Origin: Chrysoperla carnea
Taxonomy: Eukaryota > Arthropoda > Insecta > Neuroptera > Chrysopidae
Length of the DNA stretch: 64,000 nt
Direction: 5' to 3'
Assembly: GCF_905475395.1 (NCBI RefSeq)
Contig: NC_058337.1
Coordinates: 28,730,983-28,794,982 of the forward strand
The notes under the pieces are model-generated. The model made no database searches. It was given only the letters and a program-made list of their open reading frames with translations, and was not told where the DNA came from. A program made the translations under genes and the position numbers. Shown in pieces: positions 34,763 to 47,200 of this stretch (position 1 is the stretch's first letter; each line of letters starts with the position of its first letter).

Positions 34763-36087
34763 AGTGTAAGTAATTAAAATATTATATGCTGACGCAAGTT
34801 TCACTTCCATTGCATTTGGAACCGCAAAGAACTATGTGTTTAAAAGAAGCAAGTCTTATTATTGCGACACTGCTTTACAGCAGGCTAACAACTACATTTT
34901 TTTAAATCCCTGGCCACCGAATAGTTTGAGACTTGCCACAGCTCCTCTCAAAGAAGTTGGACTTTCTGAAGTTTCCACCATAATTTGTATCTGAGTACCG
35001 CAACTCTTGTCATGAAATTCAGTTTTTAATAGTACCATAGTTAATTCCACTCAATCAAACTAGGAGAAACACTAACAAAACTGTTTATACCGACGCCATT
35101 TTAACAGTGTGTGGGTTTCAGTGCCAGGTGGCAGAAAGTGGAACTAAATTTAAATGATTTGGCTAGGCAAGGAGTTAAACGTTATCGATCCAAGTCATTT
35201 GCCTAGCTATTATAGATGGGCTGTTAATTAAACGGCTAAATATGCTAGTTGGCTGTGATATATATAAGCAAACAAAAAATACCATTCTAGAGGGATTCTA
35301 GAGAGCGGTGAGGAAAGTACGGGCGGAGACTCTAAATTTTACTATCATTAATTTTTCAATATTCTAAAATACAAAATGTAATTTTTTGTCGAAAACTTTA
35401 CAATTTTGTATTTTAAACGTACCATCGTAAATATTTAAAATCGTAAAAGTTAGAGAAAACATTTTTCTGCGACTGTAGTTATTTGGGACATAATGTATAA
35501 TAATGAGAGTCTATTGTATCATATTTTGTCATATTTAAAAGAAATTAATACTCTTATGGAAAATAAATTTTTACTAACAAGCTTATTGTCTCTCTTTTTT
35601 CATCATTTTAAAATGGTTTAATTTGTTTGAAATTTGAGTGTACACATAGAAGGTATATGTAAAGATTCGTTTTGCGTGGTAGTATTTTTCTTGTATCAAT
35701 TCAAACGTAAAAAATATTGCGTGCTTAATGAAATTGATAATGACAAGAAGGCAATATTAATAAACAATAAATTGACAAATATTCTTATATAATGAGCTCT
35801 AACATGAGCTGGCAACGTGATGACCATTCACGATGTTAATACAGCGAAGGCACGTTTCATTTGTCGAAATGTCTCTCCTAAACACCAAGTGGGGTCTTTT
35901 AACTATTTACAATGAATGAATTCACGTTGTTGGTGTTACCAAAAGCATGGTTGACTATGCGACCACTCCATAAAGTTTATCATAAACTAATTTGACGGTA
36001 AAATAAGATTTGAAATATGGAAAAATTTGGTCGTATACGAACAATTTTAATAATGAAGATAAAAGGTATATTATTATACACAATTTC
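34763..36087. other. No gene seen
   Basis: Mixed-composition spacer. Around 35800-35960 the GC content is a little higher, but no frame, splice pattern or RNA fold is evident. Confidence 0.3.
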
Positions 36088-36453
36088 TTTACAAGTGAAA
36101 TTTACAAAATTTAAAAAACCCCCGACCAATTTTTTTGGTACAGAACTCTAAACCCGCACTTGAAACAAATTTAAGAACATTCTCCATTAAATTACCTTTT
36201 TCCTTAGAGCCTTCTCAAAGCTGAATCGATTGTGAGGATCATCGCCACTTTTTTAGTTGTAACGAGTACGGAACATTAAACTTGCATTGGAAATATATCT
36301 AAGAACACTCTCCATTAAATTATCTTTAAAACGAAACAAAAAAAAACAAAATCGGTTTATCCGTTTAGGATTGAGAGCTATGATGCCACAGACAGACAGT
36401 CAGACACATACATAGCGGTTAAACTTATAACACCCCTTTTTGGTTCGAGGGTT
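36088..36453 (+). repeat. Family J repeat, copy J2 (longest)
   Basis: Opens CAAGTGAAATTTACAAAATTTAAAAAACCCCCGACC and contains two tandem AAGAACAYTCTCCATTAAAT segments. A CCACAGACAGACAGTCAG run follows, then AAACTTATAACACCCC-TTTTTGG and a closing GAGGGTTAAAA. J1 and J3 align to parts of it. Confidence 0.7.
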
Positions 36454-37554
36454 AAAAATTTATTTATCTAGTTTTAGTATAGAATAATAATTATTTATCA
36501 AAGCATTTCACTGGGAAACAAAAACTAGCAGAAAGGTTTACCTCGGTGTTTCTTCTTCTTTTAATACGAGAAGGGTTTCATAGTCCAATTTTAACGCCAA
36601 GTATCTCAAGTTTGTATAATTAGCGATACTATTATTTATTTTGATATTTTTAGTCGTTAATGAATTTTAGAATTATGGGAAAAAGTTAAGAATAAAAATA
36701 TTTTCTGTTATTCTAAAACGTTTTTAACTATCAAATTAGCAGTAATTATGATATATGATGTATTCATTGACGCCTATTGTGTGCAGAACAGTTTATAGCG
36801 CCTTTCATGCGAATATAATTATTTAAAGATACAGGCAATATTATTACTTACATAATAATCAAACCTTACAGAGAATCCATAATCGAATTTTTACAAAAAA
36901 AAAATGTATAAACGGGCGATTAATTGAAAAATACCTATAATTTAAAATTTTTTGTATTTATTTCAATTTTACACATATATTTGATTTCGAAAGTTATCAG
37001 TATAACTGTCATATTAAAATATTAAAACTTCATAATAAATAGTTCAAAGATTGACAATTAATTATAATACCGGATATTGAAGTATTTAATTCTTTAGGGG
37101 TAGTATTTAATTCTTGATGGTTATTTATTAATGACATAAAAATTTAGTTGTTCATGCAATGGCCTATATATAGCGATATAAACTATGCACTTATTTTGCA
37201 TGACTTATGTACAGGTTATTAACTTATAAGTTATAATTTCTGAACTTATTAAATTCGCAAATACCTGCTGTAAAGAACAATAAACTGGGTGAGGCATTTT
37301 AATTGATCACACTTAAGACACTTTACTTATATTAAGACTAAACGGTCAATGAAAAATGTTAATTAATAATTAAATAATATAAAATATCTTATCAATTGAT
37401 ATAAATGTAATTTATTCTACAGTAGATTCTAAATATAATTTTTTTACGTTTAATATATAAATAGTCTTTGTTTCTTTTTGTTCAAATGATTACATTGACT
37501 CATTACAGATAGACTTTTATAAATAAAATACACTAAGTTTATTATTTAAGGATG

Positions 37555-37930
37555 TACGAACACAAAAAAAAAAAAAACGTTGTGCCCGACTAAGTAAGGA
37601 TGTATGAGCACGGTAGTAGGGACACAATTTTAAAAAAATTATATTTTCAATTTTGATGGTGAATTATGTTATAACTTGACAATATAAGACGAAAAGTAAG
37701 AATTTTTAGGAATCTGGAGGAATTTTAACAATATCGAAAATTGAACATTTTGTTTAATTATTAAGCTTTCGAAATTTCGAAAACCAAGACAGATATTGAA
37801 AAATTTTATTCTTACTTAACGTCTACATTCGTGAAGTTCTAACAAAATTCATCATCAAAGTTGAAAATAATGTACAAATAATTTCAACCCTAAATATAAT
37901 ATTGCCTTGGTGTTCGTACTACTTTAACAT
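37555..37930. repeat. Family G foldback repeat, copy G1
   Basis: Has the shared TGCCCGACTAAGTAAGG and GAGCACGGTAGTAGGG at one side and GTTCGTACTACTTTAAC at the other. The inner arms TTTTGATGGTGAATTATG and the inverse CATCATCAAAGTTG pair with each other. It is homologous to 49110-49479 and 54354-54692. Confidence 0.7.
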
Positions 37931-37988
37931 ACTTTTTAGCGAATTTTCTGTAAGAAAAATCAACTATTTGGATTGAAATATAAAATAA

Positions 37989-38200
37989 CTAGCTTGATAC
38001 CCACCCGTTTCGCAGGGTTTAAAAGTAAAAATTGGTAAAGCCCACCGCGTTATAGCCTACACCTCCCTTGCTTTCACTTATTCCCTTTCCATAACGAAAG
38101 AATGGTAGCGATTGTTTTACACAGGTAAAATATATGTACAATTTTTTTAAATGTAAAACAGTCATAATTCATTGAGTATATCAGAAAAGATGGCTATGAA
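37989..38200 (-). mobile_element. Helitron-like 3' end, reverse orientation
   Basis: On the minus strand the sequence ends ACGGGTGGGTATCAAGCTAG|T, matching the end of the element at 14165-14603. Homology between the two continues upstream of the terminus (GTTATGGAAAGGG, GGCTATAACGCGGT, ATATTTTACCTGTG). The far end could not be located. Confidence 0.5.
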
Positions 38201-38699
38201 TTGTTTTACATTGACTATTTTTAGTCTTTCAACGAAAATTATTTCGAACATGATCCGTTAATTCGGAACGTAAAATATTTTGAAAGCTTGCATCTTCTGA
38301 AATATACATCTGAGGAGAAAAGTTATTTGAAACTTTTAATTCTTTTTAAGACCTATTTAACGACATAGAATACGATAATGCATGCTTTCGCGAAAATTTT
38401 TTCCCAATAATTTTCAAGATAATAAATATGTGTTGTATAAAATTGAAGGTATTTTAGAGGTACTTAAAAGGAGGTATTTATGGTGCGTGTAGTAAGGCAT
38501 AAAGTACAAGACTTGAAAAAAAATTGTAAATAAATTGGTCGTGTTTGGTATCAAATGAAAGATATTGATGAAAAAATTACAACAATGTGTACACATTACC
38601 TATGTATTAAATATGAATTTCAAGCAAAACGTTTAAAATAAAATGGAAGTTAAACAAATTAAACTCGACTACACACAAGATGAAAATAATATTAAAAAC

Positions 38700-38940
38700 T
38701 AAATTCGACAACGTATAAGATAAAACAAGTATATGATATGGACATCTTTTTTTAATTTGAAACGTTTTGGATTAAAGTTGAACCCCGAGGTCTTCTTCCT
38801 TTCATGCTAAATTACAGTTGAAAATCATGATCGATATAGTGCATTCCTACAAAAGAGATGTTTAGAAAATATATGACGTCCTGATCAAGATTTTGTACAA
38901 TCTATTTGTCCGCGTGGCAAAGCCGCGGGGCATATACTAG
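38700..38940 (+). mobile_element. Helitron-type 3' terminus (hairpin plus CTAG)
   Basis: A GC-rich hairpin CCGCGTGGCAAAGCCGCGG starting at 38910 is followed after GGCATATA by CTAG at 38937-38940 and then T. That is the Helitron 3' end pattern: a short hairpin about 10 bases from CTRR, inserted at A|T. The 5' end is not identified, and no Rep/helicase sequence is seen upstream. Confidence 0.55.
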
Positions 38941-39119
38941 TAAATTAATAAACCTGTAAGATGTTAGTCTGTTCGCTCACAAAAAATACACAGGTAAATG
39001 TTTGCATATCACAATGCCGTCACATTTAGATTCTAAACTAATGAACAAATTTTGATGAAAATTCTTCAAAATAAATAAAAAGGTATTATACATTTTGCAT
39101 TAAATAATTTAATTTAGGT

Positions 39120-39600
39120 GCTTACTTAGATAACAAATTCCCACTTTCGTTTTTGTTTTTTTGCGAAAGGGTTGTTAATTCTATTGGTATTCAGATGTTT
39201 AGGAGAACTAGCCCGATAATCTCTCCTGTCCCATTGAGGCACGCAACTGATAGAAAACGATCTCTCTGCGATAGTTAGGCTCGCCGGAAAAGTTGTCAGT
39301 ATTTGTAAGAACATTTTTATATTAGGGCACAAATTAGGGTCGCATGCGCTTCGATGAGAAGCTATCGACTCTGGAATAGTGGAATTGTTCTGTTTTGCAT
39401 TTGGCCATCCAGAGTCGGTATTCATTTATAACAGTTGATTCACTATCATTAATGAATCGCTGGTACATCTGAACCACTTTTTTCACAGCCTGAATATCGA
39501 TATTCAAGTCTTTGACACCAACATTTGGTTCATGTAGTAAAACTCCCAACCGAAATTGGTCGAGTACTTCCGGAGATAATCTTTTGCTCTAAGAGTCTAA
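39120..39600 (-). pseudogene. hAT transposase C-terminal fossil
   Basis: Minus-strand conceptual translation around 39250-39360 gives PNIKMFLQILTTFPASLTIAERSFS. This matches the hAT dimerisation domain (usually P-N-I-x-x-L-L-x-I-L-x-T-x-P-x-S-x-x-x-x-E-R-S-F-S). The preceding part lies in another frame at 39334-39549, so at least one frameshift separates them, and the frame is lost soon after RSFS. A CCCGTCACTAG end at about 39879-39889 could be one terminus. Dead element. Confidence 0.65.
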
Positions 39601-40518
39601 GTCATTGATAACGGAATCTAATAGAGATGTAAATTGATTTCCAAAAGTACTACCTCTACCGATTTCGCTATAATTTTTTTCGATTTTTGATATGTACATG
39701 CTTTGAAACGAATTTTTAAACAAAATAAATGTTCCCCCCAAAAATTATCAGATGGGGGTTTAGTATAAAAATTAGGAACAATAGACTAACTATTTGAAGC
39801 GAGTCATTTTTTTAAATATTTATTAAATCATTAGTCTATTTAGGTGATGGGCATGTCCATCGTGCCCATATGGGTGGACCCGTCACTAGTAATAAAGGAT
39901 TAAAGTTGGAGCCATAGCTTCCGGACTCCACATAAAAAAGCACATCTTGATATAAATAAGTCAATGATTTTGATAATAATTATAATATGATCGTGTGTGA
40001 AATAGCTTCCATGTGTATGTAATATAATATGCTAGACATGTATATTTAGAATATTAGTTTTATAATTTTCATTATATTTAATGATGAAGACATGCTAATG
40101 AAGAAATTTTAAATGTACTTTTATTAAAAAAATAAAACTACGTATTCTTCTCTGCTATTATAGTCTTTTCAAATCACATAAATATGATTAAAGGTCAGTG
40201 AGACATGTGTAAACACATTATTATAATGTATCATAAAATAATGTTTTAATATTTATGATTCATATTAGCACAACAAAATTATATCAAAAACCATGGTAAT
40301 AATAAAGAAAAAATTGTTGCATCTTTAAAATTTTTCGCAATTGTTGATTAGGTTGTAAAAACTTCGTACTAAAAAAATCAGCCACTCAGGAAAGGGGTCT
40401 TTTTTGGGGGGACAGTTTGGTGTTTTAATTAGTTTTTTACAAATCACTAAAAAACCTATGCATCAAATTAAAAAAAAGGTCAAATAAAAGTTCTAGCTAA
40501 TTTAATTGTGCACATTTT

Positions 40519-40790
40519 TATACCATATGTATATATGAAATATACATAGTATACTAAGTTTAGTCCCAAGTTTATAACGCTTAAAAATATTGATGCTACG
40601 ACCAAAATTTTGGTAATGGAATTCATAAAATCACCTAATTAGTCCATTTTCGGTTGTCTGTCCGTCTGTCTGTCAACACGGTAACTCAAAAAGGAAAAAT
40701 TATATCAAGCTGAAATTTTTACAGCGTGCTCAGGACATAAAAAGTCGAGTTCGTAAATGGGCAACATAAGTTAATTGGGTCTTGGGTTTT
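40519..40790 (-). mobile_element. Family A interspersed element, copy A7 (truncated)
   Basis: Contains only the conserved second half, from ATACCATATGTATATATGAAA (the family 3' end) to ATTGGGTCTTGGGTT, where homology stops abruptly. Truncation removes the first half of the element. From 40791 to 41276 no gene is seen. Confidence 0.75.
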
Positions 40791-41276
40791 TATAACTTTT
40801 CGTCTTTAAGAAAGGGTAAATTTTTTGTTTTATTCATATAATAATGTAAACCTCCGTCTGTTTTCTTGTAATATGTCGTGTACAATAACAATGGATGAAA
40901 TTTGTTTACGTTGGGAATAGATTTTTTTTTATTTAAAAGGTTGTATTATTCCAGCGCGGTATAATACGGCTCAAGGCAAGGGTTTTTAAAAAGTCAAATA
41001 TTTCTTTTGTAACCTTTTATTTTCTTTGCACTGCAACAAAATGTACCAACTATGCAAGAAAGTATATTTTGTCTCCCTAATTCTAATTGTATGCTTTTTA
41101 TAGCATTGATTATTTAGGTGGGCCTTAAATGTCGCAAGTTATTGAATTCCACTCACAATGAATATTTGTCAATTTTAGATTTTCCGAACATTAAAAAATT
41201 ACCCAGGCTCTGTGAAAGAACCCGGTTATAATTCAATTGAAATGACGGACAAAACTATTTTCGTCTTGCATTCGTC

Positions 41277-42420
41277 CAGTGCCGGGTTAAGCCAGCGCGG
41301 GGCCGGTATCAAATTCTGTTTAGGGGCCCTTGGTTTGCTTTAGATTCTCAAGTTTAGGGTATTAAATAAAACAAAACTGTTACAAATAAACTTTTCTGTA
41401 TTTAATATGGGCAAATTTAAATATAACACTTTCAATATCGACTTCTTTAAGCAAATCATGCTCTATATTCAACAAAGTGAGACGTTCTTGGCCCATCGTG
41501 TTCCTTAATTCATTTTTAATACGTTTTAATGTTGAAAAAGAATGTTCGTCACTGCAGTTAGTGATCATGAGAGACAAGTAAATGGTCAAGGCAATTTTTA
41601 AGTTTGGGGAATACGATTCTAAAGAATTATTTAATTAAAGTTTATAAAATGGCTGTTCCAGACTCTCCTGTTACTGTCAATAAGAGTAGCCACATCTGTT
41701 TCCAACAACTCTGCGAACTGCACTAATTCGCCACCTAGACTGTTCTCCAAATTATCTTCGTAAGCACTGACCATACTTGAGGATTTTTCCAAAATCTATT
41801 CTTTTGTAAGAGATTTTAGCTGTCGAAATACTTCAAAAACACTAGTAATCTTATGATATGCTTTCATAAGTTTAGTTAAAGCAAACAGTAGGTTATCAAT
41901 AATGACAATAAACACCTGAACTTGTCCAGGTGTTTGATTTTCAGCAAAGTCGTCGAGTGTAGTAGAGCCGCTAAAATGGTCGTACTTTTTATTTCGCTTG
42001 ATTCGTCTTGTCTGAAATATCTAAAAATGTGGATCGCATTGTTTGAACGTAGACATATAATGATTCATAAAGGGCGTATCCCGTACTAAGGTCTTGATCA
42101 GATCAGACGACTGCAGCGAAGCACTAGTCGCTTGCAAGTGTTCTAGGATTCCGTTCCACGTGATTGTCATTATTCCCGTTTCTAACTTATTCATCGTTGA
42201 AACTAGTCCATAAGCTTTATTACGCAACTCCGCTTTTTGATCCACGTTATTGAAAATGTCTTGATATGATATGATAAAACCACATAAGGCATGCAAGATA
42301 TTTTACGCTCCTATCTAAATTTTTTTTTATTACGGTCAGACAGGCGTTGGAGCGCAAGGCCCCAAAATTCACGGGGCTCGTAGCATTTGCTACTCTTGCC
42401 ACGGGACTAATCCGGCATTG
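41277..42420 (-). pseudogene. Degenerate hAT transposon with ZMYM-like transposase remains
   Basis: Termini are CAGTGCCGGGTTAAGCC (left) and an inverted GGACTAATCCGGCATTG (right), 13 of 17 positions matching. The flanking octamers CATTCGTC and CACTTGCC differ by three transitions, as an aged 8 bp target duplication would. The minus strand encodes transposase pieces. 41380-41589 gives the C-terminal dimerisation motif (SFSTLKRIKNELRNTMGQERL). 41790-41900 gives a broken FEVFRQLKSLTKE stretch with an in-frame stop. 42021-42296 gives a middle part (DIFNNVDQKAELRNKAYGLV). Stops and frame breaks show it is inactive. Confidence 0.75.
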
Positions 42421-42945
42421 CACTTGCCTCGAATCCGTCACTGGGTAAAATCCGATCTAATAAGGGAGTTTAAACAACTGTGTGTTTAATAAAGTGTAAT
42501 ATAATTTGTTAGAACAATACATGTGTATAATATGATAATTTGTTTATTTATGTCTTCTCGCATTTAGCAATCGAAACAATCAATTTATTCTCTTAATAAA
42601 TACAAAAACCATTTTATATTTAAAACGGTCATTAACGACTTATCTGTTGATTGGTCTTAATGCTCTGGAAATTAAAGCTTCATGTATATTATTGTTCTTT
42701 ACTCGCTATAAAAATCTTACAATATAATAAATAGTATTTTCTCTCTCGCACAATAAAAAGAATACATGTTGTGTTTTAAAAAATTAGGTATAAGTCTAAA
42801 CAAATTAGGAATTTGTCATTTGTTGATTTTCACTAAATTCTAAAACAAAAATAGTAGGTTTTTAATTTTTTTAAAGAATTTTCGGGACCCGTACTCTGAC
42901 AGCACCTGGAAAATTATATAATTTATAAATATGATGTGCCATATA
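42421..42945. other. No gene seen
   Basis: AT-rich spacer between the hAT fossil and family D copy D2. Confidence 0.3.
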
Positions 42946-43338
42946 CAGTGTGGGCCATTTTAATCTATGCATCTGAATATCTCGCCAGTGGCGCCACCTA
43001 TTATAAAATGACCTTAACAAAAATTGTAGAGTTTGATGACGAGCATCATGTTCTGTCATCAGATTGGACCTAGTTCTTCGGGTTCCTTTAATAGCCAATT
43101 TAGATTCTAAACGGTAAGAGATAGAACGCCACTTTAAATTATAACTTGTTTTCTTTCGATTTCTTACCATTTAGGATCTAAATTGGCTATTAAAGAAACC
43201 CGAAGAACTAAGTCAAATCTGATGTCAAAACATTATGCCCCCCATCAAACTCTACAATTTTTGTTAAGGTTATTTATTAATGGGCGATGATGCATCTGAC
43301 GAGATATTCAGGTGCATAGATTAAAACGATCCACCCTG
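42946..43338. mobile_element. Family D foldback MITE, copy D2
   Basis: Termini CAGTGTGGGCCATTTTAATC and the inverse GATTAAAACGATCCACCCTG are both flanked by TA. The whole 393 bp is one long hairpin centred near 43135. Paired blocks include TTTAATAGCCAATTTAGAT with its inverse, and CAAAATTGTAGAGTTTGATG-type sequence with its inverse. The 99-codon minus-strand frame at 42871-43170 is a consequence of the repeat. Confidence 0.85.
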
Positions 43339-43384
43339 TATATATAATGCGTCCAATTTGTTGGTTTGTCGAAAAATGTAAATT

Positions 43385-43876
43385 TTGTCCAAGATTATAG
43401 TACCTACCTTTATTAAGATTTCTAATAATAATAATACATGGACAGAGATAACTGACCAATCGCACGCAACACAATATTTAAGGCACGCCACCGATCACAA
43501 AGTTGACTATGAAGTATTTTACAAACGAACGCGTGTGATCCTGCGAATGCGTGCTCGTTTGTTATTGTATTTTCTTCGTGGACTAGAATTTCTAATGCCG
43601 CATAGTTTGTTAACGTATAGCATAAAGTGTTTTACGTTGATAGTATTTAGTATTATTATTTTCCCAATAAGCACGAAGTCAAAATTATTTGTCTCTGGCC
43701 TCATTAAATATTTCTTTAGAAAAAATGGCACGTTGATACAGAAAGATTCGCCACCTCCTGTACTAGGAGAGAGACAAAGCCTGGAAAACAGACCTTTCTA
43801 TTTCTTAAATAACCCCTGTTTAATCCATCTCTTTAACTTTTTACACTATCTGTTAAACGTATTTCATTTCCCTTAG
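43385..43876 (+). other. Unassigned 163-codon open frame with GC-richer 5' part
   Basis: The longest plus-strand frame in the intergenic part. Its first third (43440-43580) is richer in CG dinucleotides, with CCAAT at 43459-43463 and ATATTTAA shortly after. The rest is hydrophobic AT-rich sequence without any motif I recognise. It starts only 45 bases after MITE D2 and lies 340-830 bp upstream of the FATP start. It is more likely promoter-proximal DNA or an untranslated first exon of FATP than a protein gene. Confidence 0.2.
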
Positions 43877-44015
43877 TTCTTTGGGCACTGGCGAATTTAC
43901 CAGCCAAAAGTTAATATGTATTCATACTCACCACGGTACAATGACCAATGATTTATTACACACGCTGTATAAATATTTGATAAAATATATACTCTAAAAC
44001 CAGTGTATAAAAAAC

Positions 44016-44048
44016 TATAAAAATATTTATATCTGAAACTTTATCAGT
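44016..44048 (+). promoter_or_regulatory. Candidate FATP core promoter (TATA plus arthropod initiator)
   Basis: TATAAAAA at 44016-44023 lies 30 bases upstream of the A in TCAGT at 44044-44048, which matches the arthropod initiator. A second TATAAAA is at 44006. Transcription from 44046 would give a 167-base leader before the ATG at 44213. TATA-like strings are common in this composition, so only the spacing gives weight. A pyrimidine tract ending TTTCATTTCAG at 44126 could alternatively be the acceptor of an upstream untranslated exon. Confidence 0.35.
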
Positions 44049-44195
44049 TTTAAAATTACTTTCATTGCGATTAGTGTTTATCTTGTAATAATAAAAAATT
44101 AATTTTGTTTTTTTTTTCATTTCAGTTTGCAACTTGAAGATTTAATAATGCAATAACAAAATTTAAAAAAAGTTTTTAAAAAAACAGTAATATTT

Positions 44196-44216
44196 ATGTG
44201 CCGCCGTAAAAAATGA
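44196..44216 (+). promoter_or_regulatory. Candidate uORF whose stop overlaps the FATP start
   Basis: ATG at 44196 opens a six-codon frame (M-C-R-R-K-K) whose TGA occupies 44214-44216, sharing ATGA with the FATP start at 44213. A still shorter ATG-CAA-TAA lies at 44148-44156. The ATGA overlap is a layout that allows termination-reinitiation. Whether the leader includes it depends on the true transcription start. Confidence 0.4.
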
Positions 44217-47200
44217 CTTCAAAACATAATAATGAAGATTCATCAGTATCACTGAACGTTGTTTCAATATTAGGTGCATTTATTTTGACAATATGCACCT
44301 TTTATTTTTGGGGTTTCTTAATGGCACTGTTATTATTTGTACCATACGAATTATTAATTAGAAATAAAGAATGGTTTTATATTTTTTATAAAACATGTCC
44401 AAGAGATTTCAAGTGAGTACTACAATTTTTTATTTATCTAATTTAAAATTATTTATCTCATATTAGCCATGGAAAAGTTTACACTTATTCAAAAGTTGAT
44501 ACATTTCTAAACGAATGTCAGGAGAGATTAAATTGGGTTTTGAACATTTTTTTTTGAATTCTTTTTGAGAAACTTTTCAATTTTAGACTTAATATTTTTT
44601 TATGAAATTATTAGAATAATTGACGTAGTCAGATCTTAAAATACAAAATAAAGTTGCATTAAAATTAATTACTTTAAGAAAGTTATAATTTAGTAATTAA
44701 AATCATACTAATGAACTAAAATAAAATTTTTAGCTAATGAAGTTAGTTTTTGTTAAAATTTATAAATGCTTTTGATTTTAATTTTGAATTTTTCCTAATT
44801 AGTTAAATTTACTTAATTAAAAATCGTTATTATTTTATTAGCTTTGTTATAAAATTTATATTTAACAATTTTTATATTTTAGAATTAAACATTAAAATTG
44901 ACTTTTCTTTTGATATTTCATGTATTAATTAGTAATTTAGAATTATAATAAAGCGGGCCATTTTAATTTATAATGGCTAATTGCTCGTTTTGTAGTTAAC
45001 CAATCAAAAAATAACTGATACAAAAATTGTAGAATTTCATGTTCTCGCATCACATTAGACCTAGTTTTTCGAATTGCTTTAATAACTAATTTAGATTCTA
45101 AACGGTAAGAGATAGATTGACAATTTAAATTAGAAATTTGAACCTCATAAAAAATAATAATTTTTGTTTAAAACATTTTTTTTGAAAAACGTTAGCTTTC
45201 AGAGGAAATTCGACTTAAAAATATGTCATTATTGCATTTAATCGAAAGAAAATACGATAATCTAGGTCATGGACACAGGCGAATGTACTCTATTGCCCTG
45301 GACTCTATTTACCGTGTTTTCTTTCGATTAAATGCAATAACGACATATTTTTAAGTCGCATTTTCTCTCAAAGCTGACGATTTTCGAAAAAATGGTTTAG
45401 ATGAAAAATATTAGTTTTTTATGAAGATCAACTCTCTAATTTAATTATTTGATTATTAAAGAAACCGTAAGCACCAGGTCCAATTTGATGTCAGAATATG
45501 ATGGCGCTATCAAGCTCTGCAACTTTTGTCCAAGTTATTTTTTTTATTGGAACTACAAAACGAGATATTTGGATGTGTAGATTAAAATGGCTCAGCCTGT
45601 ATGATTCATAAATATTCAATTTGACAATCTATTTTTAAGATTTATTTCTTAACACATTTTCGAACAAAATTTCGTTTTTAAAGAAAATACTTGAAATAAA
45701 AAACCAAACTTTAACCAAACACACTGCCTCTTTAGTCCAACTAAGAATTGAATAAAGAAACATTTGTAATTTTGAACTATCGATAAATATCGTATTAATA
45801 AGTTTATTCGAAATACTATTTGATATGGAACCTGAAAATGAGTCAATGTTTTATCTAGTATTTTACAGTTTAGTTCAGCACAAAGAAAGCACTCACGGCA
45901 TGTTTATTGTCTGATTCAACAGTAGTAAATCATTATTTTTCAATTTATGCAATTGTTATTACATATATGACATTCAAATAGTCAGTCATACCAATTTAAA
46001 TATTACCATTTGTTTTTAGCAGCGAACGATACAATTTTGATGTTTGTTTATTATGGACTAAGAGATAGAGACGTGTTCTGCTCGTGATTTTACCCGCCAT
46101 TACCGAAAAAAGGTTTCCCCCCACACACCGTTTGCATAATGACAACAACATTGGAAGGACATCTTAGGAAGGACTACATATCACGAGCAGAACACGTCTC
46201 TATCTCTTAATCCATAATTAAAATGTCAAACACGGCTCCTTTCACAGATTTCGAATCTGATTTTTTTATAGTTCTGTTAATGAGAAAATCGTTCGATTTT
46301 TAATTTATAAGTTTAAAAAAAATTAAATTTGCACTTTAAGTGATTTTTTTGCAAAAATATCAGGTTATTGGCCTATAGATCTTAAACTACGAATATTACG
46401 GCAAAAAGTTTTGGATGAAATTTATTGGAAATGATATGTTATACAAATTTGCTTATCACCATTTTTAATATACCGTGAACCGTTAACTTTATATTTAGCA
46501 ATAACCATATTAAGAAAATTTTGTATCGGTATAAATAAAAACCTATGCATTATACAGAAAAAAATTTCGAATAAAAGTTATAGAAAGTGTTATTCTGTAT
46601 GAAGATGGCTGCTGAAGCTCACGCCCCTGCGTTCCGCAATTTGGATTTACATTCGGAGGCTACCCCTAAATATGTTCCAAGACGAAAAAAATTTCAGCAG
46701 TAAATTGCATTATGAAACTACTTTTTTTGCTCTGGCTATTGGGGTATTAACTTCAAATTAAAAATTTAGTTATAAAGATGTGAAAAATTAAAGAAAATTT
46801 AATCCAACAATTTGGATAAGCAGAATGTTTAAAGTTGGTTTTTATTTGTAAATCTTAAAAATAAACTAATGCAATATAAAAACAGATTAATATTGAAAGA
46901 ATTTTATCGATTTCATGCTCAATTTATCTTCTCTGCGGCAAAAATATCCTTAAAATATTAACTTAATTGCTAAGAACTTGCTAATTTACTTTTTATTGTT
47001 TTGGGAATCATTCGATATTTAACGGTAAAAAGTATTTTAACACCTTTTATTTACTAATTTCTAATGAATACAAATTAAAAACAAATAATAAAATTAATGG
47101 CAGGATCATTCTTAATTTTTTACACATCATAAAATAATCAGTCATTATAAGTTATGAATAGTACCTAATCATGATTTTCATAAAATTCAAATTATTTACA

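Noticed and set aside
42871-43170. 99-codon minus-strand frame
   Set aside because: Falls in the arms of MITE D2; hairpin arms often yield long frames by symmetry.
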